DNA from: Phormidium tenue FACHB-886
GTDB lineage: Bacteria > Cyanobacteriota > Cyanobacteriia > Elainellales > Elainellaceae
Reading direction: 5' to 3'
DNA length: 64,000 bases
Assembly (NCBI RefSeq): GCF_014764505.1
Contig: NZ_JACXWX010000003.1
Coordinates: 248,001-312,000, forward strand
The translations under genes were made by a program, and so were the position numbers. Under the pieces are notes generated by a model that saw only the letters and a list, made by a program, of their open reading frames with translations, searched no databases and was not told the DNA's origin. Numbering within the stretch: position 1 is the stretch's first letter; the number at the start of each line of letters is the position of its first letter. Shown here in pieces: positions 1 through 8,883 of this stretch.

Positions 1-606
1 CATGGCGTCCAGCCGTCCAATGCTGCCCACGACCATCGGCACTTGAGCTGGAGGCAGAGAAGGGGGTGCAACATCTGGAACGCCATTAGGAATCGAAACA
101 ACAGAGTCTCGTCCCAGTGCATAAAAATCTTCCATCCGCCGAGCGCTGGCTTCGCCCACTGCAACATGAGCATCTGTGCGCAAACAGAGGGCGCGGGTTC
201 GCCAAAGCGTGGCAGCATCAGTCGTGCGGAGCGGCAGCTGATCAACGCGGACAATGCGCACTCCCGGGCAAAAAAGGGCAGCGGTTAGACCCGTGGCATT
301 TGCCCAAGGGGTACAGCAGTTAAAGTGAAGAACCTGAGGACGTAAGCGGCGGAAAGTTTGGACATGAGCCAGGAAAGAACGGAAACCTGACGGAGGTAAA
401 ATCAGGCGATCGACCTGTGGACGGTTTCGGGTAATCGCTTCTACTACATCTGGCACAACTCCTATAACTGTAAGTTGAATCTCCCGAGATACAGTTGCGA
501 TCAGATGCCCCAGGCTAATTTCTGCACCGCCAACGCCTGCTGCATCGGTGTAGACTGCCACATGCAATGGTTGGTTGGGCGCAGCGCGATCGTTCAGGCG
601 GGTCAT
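1..606 (-). CDS. Glycosyltransferase family 4 protein (partial, runs off the left edge)
   Basis: The reading frame opens with ATG at 606 and stays open to base 1, giving 202 N-terminal residues. The start overlaps the stop of the upstream gene (ATGA at 606-603), which suggests translational coupling. Residues 15-36 (HVAVYTDAAGVGGAEISLGH) match the Gly-rich N-terminal acceptor-side loop of GT-B, family 4 glycosyltransferases. The visible end (VVGSIGRLDAM) is the usual start of the second Rossmann domain, so roughly half the enzyme is present. The catalytic EX7E region lies outside the window. It is the last visible gene of the heptose/glycan cluster. Donor and acceptor cannot be told from sequence. 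Confidence 0.85.
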   Translation of the reverse strand, partial: MTRLNDRAAPNQPLHVAVYTDAAGVGGAEISLGHLIATVSREIQLTVIGVVPDVVEAITRNRPQVDRLILPPSGFRSFLAHVQTFRRLRPQVLHFNCCTPWANATGLTAALFCPGVRIVRVDQLPLRTTDAATLWRTRALCLRTDAHVAVGEASARRMEDFYALGRDSVVSIPNGVPDVAPPSLPPAQVPMVVGSIGRLDAM

Positions 607-1862
607 ACGGCGGAATGGGACGCAGAGGTGAGTTTTTGCAAAGCCGTTTGGTAGACCGAGCGATGGGTTTCGCCAATGCTTGACCAGCTAAATTGACGGC
701 TAAACCGATAGGCGGCTACCCCAAGCTGATGCCGTAGATCGCGATTTGCTAAGAGCTGGCTGATTTGAGCGGCGAGCTGCTCCACGTTTCGAGGGGAGAC
801 CAGCCGCAGGAGCCGATCGTTTTCTAAGTCTGGATCAGGCGGCGTGGCGCGAGTGGCGACGATCGGCAGCGCATGTGCCATCATCGCCAACAGCGAGCCA
901 CTTTTCAGCGTCACCCCAGGATTGAATGGCAAAACGCCCAGCTCTACCCCTGCCAAATCCTGAGACACGGCATCAGGCTGCAGATAGCCCGTTAGATGCA
1001 CGGTATCGTTCAGCCCAAGCTCAGCAATTAACTGCTGGAGCTTTTGCCAATATTGGGCTGCCTGCTCCTTCGGCAACGCCAAACTCTCAACGCCACCGAT
1101 AACCAACAGCCGAGCGTTGGGATGGCTAGCTAGCACCTGCCGAAACGCAGGCAGCAGTGTTTCTAATCCTTTCACCGGATGCAGAAACCCAAAAAAGGCG
1201 ATTACCTGTGCCTCAGGTGCCCAGCCGTAGCGCTGTTTAAGCCGCTGTTGGGCCGCCTGACGATCGTCTCGCTCGATTGGCATAACATCAACATTTGCGC
1301 CAATTGGGATGCGATAAACCGGGGTTTTGAGGTGCGGCAATCGCGCTTTAATCACGGTTTCAGCGCTGGCATTGGTGGTGATGATGGCATCGCTTTGGGT
1401 CAGCAAGAAGCCGTCTTCCCGATCCCACCAGCCCTGTCGCTGTCCCCATGTTTTTAGCCCTTCCAGCAGGCGGGGGGGAATGACTGGAGGCTGCCACTCC
1501 CACCAGCCATATTCATGGATGGTGGTGACGATCGGCGCAGACCAACCTGTCAGCCTGAGCCAGAGCGGCAGCAGGAAGATAGATCGATCGAATCTATAAG
1601 TTCCGGCGGCGTGCTGGATGTGCAGAATATCGGCTTGGGTGGCGTGGAGCGCCCGGATCAGGGGGGCTAAGCAAGAAAGTTTCCACTGGTCGATCGCTCC
1701 GTGAACCGTTGGATCGGCAGCGGCTTGGGCTGCCTCATGCGTGGTTAGGACGATCGTTTCCAGTCCATGTTGGGCAAGCTGCTGTCTCAGGCGGGCAGTG
1801 TAGTCAGCAACGCCACAGTGCTGAGGCTGATAGGTTCCGGCGATCAGGGCAATTCGGGTCAT
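603..1862 (-). CDS. Glycosyltransferase family 4 protein
   Basis: About 419 residues, full length for a GT-B family 4 enzyme. The N terminus (RIALIAGTYQPQHCGVADYT) carries the 'CGVADY' loop of GT4 proteins that transfer sugars onto envelope glycans. The C-terminal domain has the 'FFGFLHPVKGLETLLPAF' stretch, and an LPFNPGVTLKSGSLLAMMAHALPIVAT-type region (written here only as family context) stands where the EX7E motif normally lies. The usual first Glu is not obvious there. The start used is the ATG at 1862, one base inside the upstream stop; an in-frame GTG at 1865 is an alternative. It is probably a cytoplasmic or membrane-associated enzyme adding one residue to the glycan of this cluster. 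Sugar specificity is unknown. Confidence 0.9.
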   Translation of the reverse strand: MTRIALIAGTYQPQHCGVADYTARLRQQLAQHGLETIVLTTHEAAQAAADPTVHGAIDQWKLSCLAPLIRALHATQADILHIQHAAGTYRFDRSIFLLPLWLRLTGWSAPIVTTIHEYGWWEWQPPVIPPRLLEGLKTWGQRQGWWDREDGFLLTQSDAIITTNASAETVIKARLPHLKTPVYRIPIGANVDVMPIERDDRQAAQQRLKQRYGWAPEAQVIAFFGFLHPVKGLETLLPAFRQVLASHPNARLLVIGGVESLALPKEQAAQYWQKLQQLIAELGLNDTVHLTGYLQPDAVSQDLAGVELGVLPFNPGVTLKSGSLLAMMAHALPIVATRATPPDPDLENDRLLRLVSPRNVEQLAAQISQLLANRDLRHQLGVAAYRFSRQFSWSSIGETHRSVYQTALQKLTSASHSAV

Positions 1863-3946
1863 CACTTGAGTCCTGCTGCTTGCAATAGCTCTAGTGCCGC
1901 TGCCACTACTGCGTCAGGTGCAATCTCTAAACATTGCAGCTGATGGGGGCAGGTCATGGCATAGCAGGGGCTACAAACCGTGGAACGGTTTAGAAAACGG
2001 TTCCACGTATGGCGAAGATACCACTGAGATTTTTGCTCGGTGCCGGCAAATAAAACAACGGTTGGAGTTTGCATAGCGTCAGCAATATGCATAACAGAGG
2101 TATTGCTGGTCAAGACAAGCTTGGCGCTGCCAATCCAGCTGGCTAATTCCGTTAGATTGGTTTTGCCAATTAAATTAACGGCACGATCGCCCAGAATCTC
2201 CAGCAGGATTTGGGAGCGATCGCGGTCTTTCTCAACGCCTGTAACCACGACTGACCAACCCGTCAAGTCGCTAAGCCGTTGGGCAGCCATGGCAAAGCGA
2301 TCGGCTGGGTAGTTGCGGGATTGACAGCTTGTCCAGGGGTTGAGCAGGAGGTAGGGGTCGGGGTTGGCTAGCGGGGGAGCGGAAAGGGTAAGGTGGCGAT
2401 CAGCAATGGGGATACCGAGGGCTTCGATTAGGCGGAGGTTGCGCTCAGCTTGATGGAAGTGGTCAGGGGCGGGGGGAATGGCGTGGGTGAGGGTGTGGCA
2501 ATCTTGCTCTTTAGATTCGCCTGCCCGCAGCGGGATGCCTGCCAGATTGCAGACCAACCCTGCCGGATGGGGAGACTGGCTGAAGCTAGTGAAGATAATA
2601 GCTGCATCAAACTGCTGATCTTTTAACGTTTTGATCAGCTGCCACTCTCGATCGACATCGAAGGCTAATTTGCCCAAATCTTGCCATAGGACGCGCCACG
2701 GTAGAACGTGATCAACCCACGGCAGCAGCGGCGCCGTGAGTGCCCCCGCTGGGCTTGCCATCAGGGTAATTTTGGTCTGGGGCAGAGCTTGTCGTAGGGC
2801 TTTCAGCGCAGGCGTGGTCATGATCACATCGCCAATGTTGTCTAGCCGCATCACCAGCAGGTGACGAACCGATCGCCAGTCGAGCGGAACCGATGGGACA
2901 GGTGCGATCGCAGCAGGTGATTCTATGATCTGCACATGCTTTTCCGTCAAAAGCTTTTCTGCTGCCTCCAGCACCGTTTCTGGAGAAATATCTTCCAGAC
3001 AGGTTTGCCAGTCATAGGGACACTGCCCCCTATACCAGCAGCGCTGCTGGGTAAAGTTGCTGATGTCTCGCTCTGGACAGGCGGGAAACCCTTGTAGATC
3101 GATGTGAGGCGCAGGATGCCCATATCGTCCTGCCCAAGAGGGCCCGAACAGCGTTACGGTAGGAACATGGAGAGCGGCAGCAATATGGGCTAACCCAGTG
3201 TCACCAGAAACGACAAGATCGGCTTCTGCCAGCAGGGCGGCTAGGGCGCGCAAAGAGCCACGCTGCCAAACTTGGGCGGTTCCACCGATCGCTGCTGCAA
3301 TTTGGGCGGCGGCAGCAGGATCTTCGCCAATCGGGACAATGACGGTGGCTCCATAGCGCTGTTGCAGGGCTTTGCCGAGGTGGATGAAATGGGCAGACGG
3401 CCAGCGCTTGATCGCCATGCCTGCGTCGGTGCAGAGAAAAACCAGCGGACGATACAGCGCGCCAAGCTGCTGACGGGCGATCGCCTTTTCAGATGCGGTT
3501 AAATGAATTTCGGAGACAGTGCTGGAGGTGGCTTCTGGAGTAATCACACCTTCAGCCTGTAGGATATCTAGAAAACGCTGACTGACTCGCCGATCGGGGG
3601 GCGGCGATCGCCATAGATTTGTGACGACTTTAGGTGGAATTTTATATTGCTGGGAGTAACGCTGGATTGCATCAGCGATTCCGTCATAGTTTGTATCTGA
3701 AATAATTAGATCAAACGATTCCTGCAGCAGTTGATCGACCGCTTGCCGCGCTTCTCCTTTAGGGGCGCAAACGACGCGATCAATCAGCGGATCGGCAGTT
3801 AAGAGCTGATCGCCAGGGGCAAACGTTAGAACGGTAAGCCGGGCGGCAGGGTGCGATCGGGCAACGGCATGGATGGCAGGGAGGGCGATCGCAACATCTC
3901 CGATTCCTCCCAGCAATTCAATAAATAAAATGCGCTGTTCCGCCAT
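1862..3946 (-). CDS. Double-domain glycosyltransferase family 9 (heptosyltransferase-like) protein
   Basis: About 694 residues, roughly twice the usual GT9 length. Two complete heptosyltransferase-like units lie head to tail. Each begins with the family's GD motif: 'ELLGGIGDVAIALPAI' near residue 15 and 'MRLDNIGDVIMTTPAL' at about residue 366. Each contains a 'GDTGLAH' or 'SNTSVMH' donor-site segment and ends in a Cys-rich tail (QRCWYRGQCPYDWQTC and CSPCYAMTCPHQLQC). Family GT9 includes WaaC and WaaF, which use ADP-heptose. The chosen start is the ATG at 3946; a TTG at 3961 would overlap the GT2 gene before it. The two halves differ strongly, so this looks like an old fusion of two enzymes acting in succession rather than a recent duplication. 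Acceptor unknown. Confidence 0.92.
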   Translation of the reverse strand: MAEQRILFIELLGGIGDVAIALPAIHAVARSHPAARLTVLTFAPGDQLLTADPLIDRVVCAPKGEARQAVDQLLQESFDLIISDTNYDGIADAIQRYSQQYKIPPKVVTNLWRSPPPDRRVSQRFLDILQAEGVITPEATSSTVSEIHLTASEKAIARQQLGALYRPLVFLCTDAGMAIKRWPSAHFIHLGKALQQRYGATVIVPIGEDPAAAAQIAAAIGGTAQVWQRGSLRALAALLAEADLVVSGDTGLAHIAAALHVPTVTLFGPSWAGRYGHPAPHIDLQGFPACPERDISNFTQQRCWYRGQCPYDWQTCLEDISPETVLEAAEKLLTEKHVQIIESPAAIAPVPSVPLDWRSVRHLLVMRLDNIGDVIMTTPALKALRQALPQTKITLMASPAGALTAPLLPWVDHVLPWRVLWQDLGKLAFDVDREWQLIKTLKDQQFDAAIIFTSFSQSPHPAGLVCNLAGIPLRAGESKEQDCHTLTHAIPPAPDHFHQAERNLRLIEALGIPIADRHLTLSAPPLANPDPYLLLNPWTSCQSRNYPADRFAMAAQRLSDLTGWSVVVTGVEKDRDRSQILLEILGDRAVNLIGKTNLTELASWIGSAKLVLTSNTSVMHIADAMQTPTVVLFAGTEQKSQWYLRHTWNRFLNRSTVCSPCYAMTCPHQLQCLEIAPDAVVAAALELLQAAGLK

Positions 3947-3950
3947 TTGC

Positions 3951-4754
3951 CTAGCTGCCAAGTTTCAACAAATGCGGAGCGTCTTGACTGCGATCGACGA
4001 TCGTAGTGGGCAGCTCTTGGTGATAGGCTCCAGAGGGCAGAATGCCGCAGCCGCCGTATTGCGCCATTACTCGCTGCTGAGCTAGTACATCTTCACCACA
4101 GTGGTTAGGCGGGAGGTCTTGCCAAAATTCAAAGCCGCCAATGCTTCTGAGCTTATTTGTGTCATATAACGTGCAGGCCGCAATCCAGGCAATCCGATAC
4201 TTGCGAACGTTCTCTGGCGTGAGCTGGAGCTGTTGCTGAACGTGGTAAACGTTGGCAGCGTTATGCAGTTTATAGCGTTCCCATTCTGGGGTTCCTGCCC
4301 GAATCACTTCTGGCTGAACTGCGCCTTCCCAAAACTCGATCTGCTGCTGATGAGGACGGATATCTTCTCGAAAGCTCAATCCAATCACTGCCGATCCCAC
4401 AAAGCCACACTTTTCTGCTCTGATTGTATTCATCAAATTCTGGACGATCCAGGGTTCCAGGATCAGATCGTCATCCAGATAAAGCACGTAAGGTGCGGTG
4501 GCTTGATCCAACAAGAACTGCCGCTGTTCTGCAATGCCTAACCGAGGTAAATGCCGGTGTAAAACAACCGAGTGCCCATGTGCCTGCAGAACACGAACAG
4601 CGGCTTTTACTTCTCCAGCCTGCAGAGAATCGCCGTCTTCAGTTTGGTCGGAGATAATAACCCGAAAATCTCGGTAGGTTTGGGCACACAGGCTGGTTAA
4701 GGTCACAGCCAGAGCTGCAGGACGATTGTAGGTTGGAATCAGGATATCTAACAT
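3951..4754 (-). CDS. Glycosyltransferase family 2 protein
   Basis: 267 residues with a GT-A fold. The N terminus 'MLDILIPTYNRPAALAVTL' is the nucleotide-binding start of family 2. 'YVLYLDDDLILEP' near residue 90 supplies the DXD-type metal and nucleotide-sugar motif. There are no membrane segments, so the enzyme is cytosolic and probably works on the inner face of the membrane. It lies between a GT9 and the double GT9 with short spacing on both sides, so it is most likely part of the same operon. It would add a non-heptose sugar to the glycan, which is inferred from context only. Confidence 0.9.
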   Translation of the reverse strand: MLDILIPTYNRPAALAVTLTSLCAQTYRDFRVIISDQTEDGDSLQAGEVKAAVRVLQAHGHSVVLHRHLPRLGIAEQRQFLLDQATAPYVLYLDDDLILEPWIVQNLMNTIRAEKCGFVGSAVIGLSFREDIRPHQQQIEFWEGAVQPEVIRAGTPEWERYKLHNAANVYHVQQQLQLTPENVRKYRIAWIAACTLYDTNKLRSIGGFEFWQDLPPNHCGEDVLAQQRVMAQYGGCGILPSGAYHQELPTTIVDRSQDAPHLLKLGS

Positions 4755-4785
4755 AACAGCAAACGAATGAACTGAAGAACGTTTT

Positions 4786-5889
4786 TTAGGAGAAGACGGG
4801 ACTTATGGATGATAATTCTGGCTTTAGTGGATTCAACAGCTCGATCGCAGCTTCAACCACCGTCTGTGGTTCAACTAAGCGTAAGCAATGATGATGCTCT
4901 TCGGGACAAATACTCTTATAGCAAAGACGACAAGGAACATCGTGATAAAGAACACGATGCGGAACGCCCCAAGGCGTATGCTGCAAATTGGTGAGGGCGT
5001 ATAGATCGACAATCGGCGTGCCAACGGCTGCGGCGAGGTGAACGGGTCCTGTGTTGTTGGAAATGAGGAGGGGAGCCAGCGAAAGGAGGGCGGTGAGTTC
5101 GGCGAGGTCTAGCCGATCGACCAATGAAAAAGAGGGAGCTGCCATGGTTTGCTGGATCGACTGCACCAACTCTTGTTCAGATTGAGTGCCAGTGAAGACA
5201 ATTTGTAATCCATGAGTTTGGGCTAGTGTGCGAGCGGCGATCGCAAATTGTTCCGGCGGATAGCGACGAGAAGGGGCAGTGGCGCCGGGGTGGATAACCA
5301 GCCAGGGTCGATCGAGCTGGATGCCGATTTGCGCCATTTTCTGCTGAACGCGATCGGTTGCCGACGGGAGAACCTGTAGCTTCAGGCGGTCATCAGCGAT
5401 CGTATAGCCAACGCTTGCTACTAGCTCTAGCTGGCGATGGACTTCATGCCGCATGACTTCAGCGGGTTCTGGATCTTTAATCCAGTGGGTCAGCAGCTGA
5501 TAGGGATTTTCGTGGCAGTGCGCCAGCCGCAGAGGAATGTTTGCCATGTAGCAGAGAAAGGCAGAAGGGAGCGGGTTCTGGCTATACACCGTAAAAATAA
5601 TTGCCGCATCAAACTGCGCCTGTCGCAATCGTTCGATCATGGCAAATTCGGGTTCGCTGGTTTTTCGCAGAGCAGTTGCCTTTAGCCAAGGTGCATCGTA
5701 GACGATCGTCTGATCAATTTCGGCAACCAGCGGAACGATCGCGGCTCCTGCGGCAGAAGTCATCAGCGTAATTTGGCGATCGGGATCGGCAGCTTTGAGG
5801 GCGCGAATAGCGGGTGTAGTCATCACGACATCACCGATCGTGTCGAGACGAATACAGAGAATATTTTTGGCGGTGTCCCAGTTCAGCAT
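4786..5889 (-). CDS. Glycosyltransferase family 9 (heptosyltransferase-like) protein
   Basis: About 367 residues, normal for GT9. The GD motif is intact (ILCIRLDTIGDVVMTTPA). The C-terminal domain has 'WLVIHPGATAPSRRYP' and 'LISNNTGPVHLAAAVGTP', the donor-binding motifs of ADP-heptose transferases. It ends in the Cys/His tail CRLCYKSICPEEHHHC that also occurs in the neighbouring double GT9. The ATG at 5889 is preferred because it places the Rossmann start at the usual distance. A TTG at 5913 overlapping the hldE stop (TTGA) is possible and would imply coupling. It follows hldE directly, which supports ADP-heptose as donor. Confidence 0.93.
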   Translation of the reverse strand: MLNWDTAKNILCIRLDTIGDVVMTTPAIRALKAADPDRQITLMTSAAGAAIVPLVAEIDQTIVYDAPWLKATALRKTSEPEFAMIERLRQAQFDAAIIFTVYSQNPLPSAFLCYMANIPLRLAHCHENPYQLLTHWIKDPEPAEVMRHEVHRQLELVASVGYTIADDRLKLQVLPSATDRVQQKMAQIGIQLDRPWLVIHPGATAPSRRYPPEQFAIAARTLAQTHGLQIVFTGTQSEQELVQSIQQTMAAPSFSLVDRLDLAELTALLSLAPLLISNNTGPVHLAAAVGTPIVDLYALTNLQHTPWGVPHRVLYHDVPCRLCYKSICPEEHHHCLRLVEPQTVVEAAIELLNPLKPELSSISPVFS

Positions 5890-5909
5890 AAAAAAGAATG
5901 CAGCGTGGC

Positions 5910-7376
5910 TCAAAAATGCAACGCTCGAATTTGATGAATTAAACGGGTTGTAGAACGGTTATCCACATAAGGTAGAATTTTGACGATGCCGCCTAATTCC
6001 TCAACTAGTTCGGTTTCCGGCAGGGTTTCTCGGGTGTAGTCGCCGCCTTTGACGTAGATATTCGGGCAAATAATCCGGATTAAATTGTGGGGTGTCAGTT
6101 CGGCAAACGGCACCACGTGATCGACACAGCTAAGGGCTGAAAGCAGCGTCAGACGATCGCTCAGCGGGTTGACAGGTCGCCCTTCGCCTTTGAGCCGCTG
6201 CACGCTGGCATCGGTGTTCACCCCAACAATTAGCACATCGCCCAAGGTTTTAGCTTGGGTGAGGTAGGCAACATGACCGGGATGGAGAATATCAAAACAG
6301 CCGTTGGTGAAGACGATCCGGTAGCCTGCGGTACGGTACTGCTGAATGGACGTGGCTAAGTCGGATTGATCGATAATTAGCTTGTCGCTGCTGTCGCGGA
6401 TTAAAGCCTGCCGCAGTTCTTCCTGGTTGCAGGTTGTCGTTCCGGCTTGCTTGACGACGATCGCCGTGGCGCTGGCAGCTAGCGATGCGGCAACCGTGGC
6501 GGAGGCTCCGGCGGCAAGGGCAAGCGTCAGTGCGCTGATGAACGTGTCGCCTGCACCAGAAGTTTGATTGCTGGGGGCAGGCTGAGCGTAGGTGCGGAAG
6601 GGGGGTTGCTCGGATTCAAAAACGATCGCACCTTCGGTATCAAGCGTGACGGCAACGATCGCGGCTCCAGTTAAATTGAGCAGGGCGGCACCGTGGGGGG
6701 CGATCTGGTCGGCGCGTTCGTGGAGCTGCTTGGGCAAGCCCAAAAGCTGAGTCGTTTCGTCGTAGTTGGGCTTGACTGCGGTAGCGCCCACCGTTTGATA
6801 GCGCTCTAGATGACGAGAATCGATCACGAGGGGACGGGGATGCTGGGCTTGCAGCGCGGCTAGCGTTTGGATCAGGCGGGGAGTGAGAATGCCATAGTCA
6901 TAATCCGAGATAATCACGCCATCACACAGGCGATATTGCGCAGTGAGGCGATCGATCAGCTGCTGTTCCAAATCGGGAGCAATGGCGCTGGTGCTGCCCT
7001 GATCAAGCCGCACTAGCACCTGAGAACCTGCCACGACTCGCTGCTTTGCCAGCGTTTCTCGGCTGCTGCTCGCCAACATGGGAGCAGTAGAAACACCCCG
7101 CTGCTCCAGCCCAAAACGCAGCCGATCGCCTTCTGGATCAGCCCCAATCACTGAAAACAGCGAGGGCTTGCCGCCCAAACTGGCCACATTTGCGGCTGTG
7201 TTTGCCGCTCCACCCGGCACATCCTGCCGCTGTGAAATTGCGACGACTGGAGCCGGAGCCTCTCGACACAGCCGGTCGGCACTGCCGCTGAGATAGCTAT
7301 CGAGAATGGCATCGCCAATCACTAGGATATTCAAGGATTTCCAGGCATCGATCCAATACAGGAGATCAGAACTCAT
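5910..7376 (-). CDS. hldE: Bifunctional heptose 7-phosphate kinase / heptose 1-phosphate adenylyltransferase
   Basis: 488 residues, the usual size of fused HldE. Residues 1 to about 325 form a PfkB-type sugar kinase: 'GDAILDSYLSG', 'VPGGAANTAANVASLGG' and the catalytic 'SGAGDTFISAL'. Residues from about 350 form a nucleotidyltransferase with 'FTNGCFDILHPGHVAYL' (the HxGH motif) and 'YVKGGDYTRETLPE'. The first domain phosphorylates D-glycero-D-manno-heptose 7-phosphate at C1. The second adds AMP to heptose 1-phosphate. GmhB-type phosphatase lies just upstream and a GT9 just downstream. Both active sites look intact, so ADP-D-glycero-D-manno-heptose synthesis is likely. Confidence 0.97.
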   Translation of the reverse strand: MSSDLLYWIDAWKSLNILVIGDAILDSYLSGSADRLCREAPAPVVAISQRQDVPGGAANTAANVASLGGKPSLFSVIGADPEGDRLRFGLEQRGVSTAPMLASSSRETLAKQRVVAGSQVLVRLDQGSTSAIAPDLEQQLIDRLTAQYRLCDGVIISDYDYGILTPRLIQTLAALQAQHPRPLVIDSRHLERYQTVGATAVKPNYDETTQLLGLPKQLHERADQIAPHGAALLNLTGAAIVAVTLDTEGAIVFESEQPPFRTYAQPAPSNQTSGAGDTFISALTLALAAGASATVAASLAASATAIVVKQAGTTTCNQEELRQALIRDSSDKLIIDQSDLATSIQQYRTAGYRIVFTNGCFDILHPGHVAYLTQAKTLGDVLIVGVNTDASVQRLKGEGRPVNPLSDRLTLLSALSCVDHVVPFAELTPHNLIRIICPNIYVKGGDYTRETLPETELVEELGGIVKILPYVDNRSTTRLIHQIRALHF

Positions 7377-7430
7377 AAGGCTTTGGAGTGAGGAGTGGAT
7401 GTGTGAAGGCTGGGTTCAACAGCCCCAGAA

Positions 7431-8054
7431 TTAAGAGACGCGCTGGAGGGCGCTAAGGCGTTCTGTTGGATCGGGCGCTGAGGAGGGGATTGGAGAGTCG
7501 ATCGCCATAATCACCCGTGCGGCTTCGTGCAGATCGCTCACCAAGTGGTGAGGCAATCGCTCGGCAGAGAGCTGCCATTCTGTTTCGTTGCCATTATCTA
7601 GAAGAATGGTGCGGCAACCTGCCGATCGCCCTGCGGCAACATCATGCAAAATATCGCCAATAAACCAGGATTGGCTGAGATCGATCGAATGCTCACGAGC
7701 AGCCTGCTGTAGCAAACCGGGCTGTGGTTTTCGGCAGCCGCACTGAAACGTATAGGCTGGAATGCTGCCCTCTGGATGATGCGGACAGTAATAAAACCCG
7801 GAGAGCATTACCCCAACTTTGCTGAGCCTGTCTTGCAGCCCTTGGACGACTGCCGAAAGCGCAGTTTCAGCAAAGTAGCCCCGCGCAATGCCCGATTGAT
7901 TGGAGATGACAATGAGTTGATATCCTGCTTTGTATAGTAACTGCAACCCAGTGAGTGCGCCCGGCGTAAACTGCAGGCGAGCGGGATCGACATTATAAGG
8001 GATATCCTCAACGAGGGTTCCATCTTTGTCCAGGAAGACAGCGCGATGATTCAT
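7431..8054 (-). CDS. gmhB: D-glycero-D-manno-heptose 1,7-bisphosphate 7-phosphatase (HAD family)
   Basis: 207 residues. The HAD nucleophile motif is 'FLDKDGTLVED'; motif II is 'VISNQSGIARGYF'; motif III and the second acidic pair lie in 'CGCRKPQPG' and 'WFIGDILHDVAAG'. The zinc-binding loop (CPHHPEG ... CGC) is typical of GmhB and of the related HisB N-terminal phosphatase. It would remove the C7 phosphate between the two HldE reactions. Spacing to hldE is about 50 bases and to the SDR gene about 27 bases, both on the same strand. HisB-type histidinol-phosphatase is the alternative, but the neighbours favour the heptose pathway. Confidence 0.93.
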   Translation of the reverse strand: MNHRAVFLDKDGTLVEDIPYNVDPARLQFTPGALTGLQLLYKAGYQLIVISNQSGIARGYFAETALSAVVQGLQDRLSKVGVMLSGFYYCPHHPEGSIPAYTFQCGCRKPQPGLLQQAAREHSIDLSQSWFIGDILHDVAAGRSAGCRTILLDNGNETEWQLSAERLPHHLVSDLHEAARVIMAIDSPIPSSAPDPTERLSALQRVS

Positions 8055-8081
8055 AGGGTCAGGTGCCGGTGAATGGTTTAT

Positions 8082-8807
8082 TTAAGGCCAGGAGCTTTCG
8101 CGCATTGGGAGAACCATCACTTCCGGAATCACCGTTTCACCAGGCTGCATCAACACATAGCGAATCGTGTCCGCCACGTTGCGCGGATCTTGCAAAACAC
8201 CGGGATCGATGTCGGGAAAGCGATCGAGGAGAAATGGGGTTCTCATACCACCTGCCACAATCGCCGTGACTTTTACCCCCGCCGGTCGTGCTTCTACATG
8301 CAGGGCATGATTAAAGCCCATCAGCCCCCACTTGCTGGCATGGTAGACCGAGGCATTTGCCCAAGCGCGTTTGGCAGCGGTGGATGTGACATTGACAATA
8401 TGTCCACTGCCCTGCTGTTTCATGATCGGCAACACCAGCTTGGACAGCACAAACGGCGCTCGCAGATTCACCTGCATCACCCGATCCCAATCTTCGATCG
8501 AGAGTTCTTCGATCGACAAAGTCACATCTGTGCCAGCGTTGTTGATCAATCCATCAATGTGTCCATACTGTTCCACAATCTTTTGAATCGTGGTTTCAAC
8601 CTGCTGATCGTTGGTAATATCCAGCGGCATAGCGATCGCTTCCATTCCCCGCTCGCGGATGTCGGCTGCTACCTGTTCCGCCAAGTCAACCCGAATATCG
8701 GCAGCAATGACGATCGCGCCGGCTTCTGCAAGCGTTTGGCAAATGGCAGCTCCTAAACCGCGTCCGCCGCCTGTCACCAACATGACTTTGTTGCTCAAGG
8801 TATCCAT
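8082..8807 (-). CDS. Short-chain dehydrogenase/reductase family protein
   Basis: 241 residues, the classical SDR length. It shows the NAD(P) glycine motif 'VTGGGRGLGAAI', 'DITNDQQ', the structural 'NNAGTD' and the catalytic Ser with YxxxK (VTSTAAK ... VYHASKWG). The substrate is not identifiable. It sits between the GT4-GmhA fusion and gmhB in the heptose operon. It is a classical SDR of about 240 residues, not the extended type to which HldD (ADP-heptose 6-epimerase) belongs. It should therefore not be read as the missing epimerase, although an unusual modification of a heptose intermediate is conceivable. Confidence 0.92.
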   Translation of the reverse strand: MDTLSNKVMLVTGGGRGLGAAICQTLAEAGAIVIAADIRVDLAEQVAADIRERGMEAIAMPLDITNDQQVETTIQKIVEQYGHIDGLINNAGTDVTLSIEELSIEDWDRVMQVNLRAPFVLSKLVLPIMKQQGSGHIVNVTSTAAKRAWANASVYHASKWGLMGFNHALHVEARPAGVKVTAIVAGGMRTPFLLDRFPDIDPGVLQDPRNVADTIRYVLMQPGETVIPEVMVLPMRESSWP

Positions 8808-8883
8808 TATTGATTGAAGCTCCTTAATGTTCAGTACAGTGTGTTCACCTGCGAAGTTTGAGCGGTTCCAAAGTGCTCTAAAT

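Noticed and set aside
8073-8756. 227-codon plus-strand frame opposite the SDR gene
   Set aside because: It is antisense to a gene with clear SDR motifs and shows no domain of its own.
8082-8807. Reading the SDR as HldD, the missing heptose epimerase
   Set aside because: HldD is an extended SDR of over 300 residues. This protein has the classical short form with a different cofactor motif spacing.
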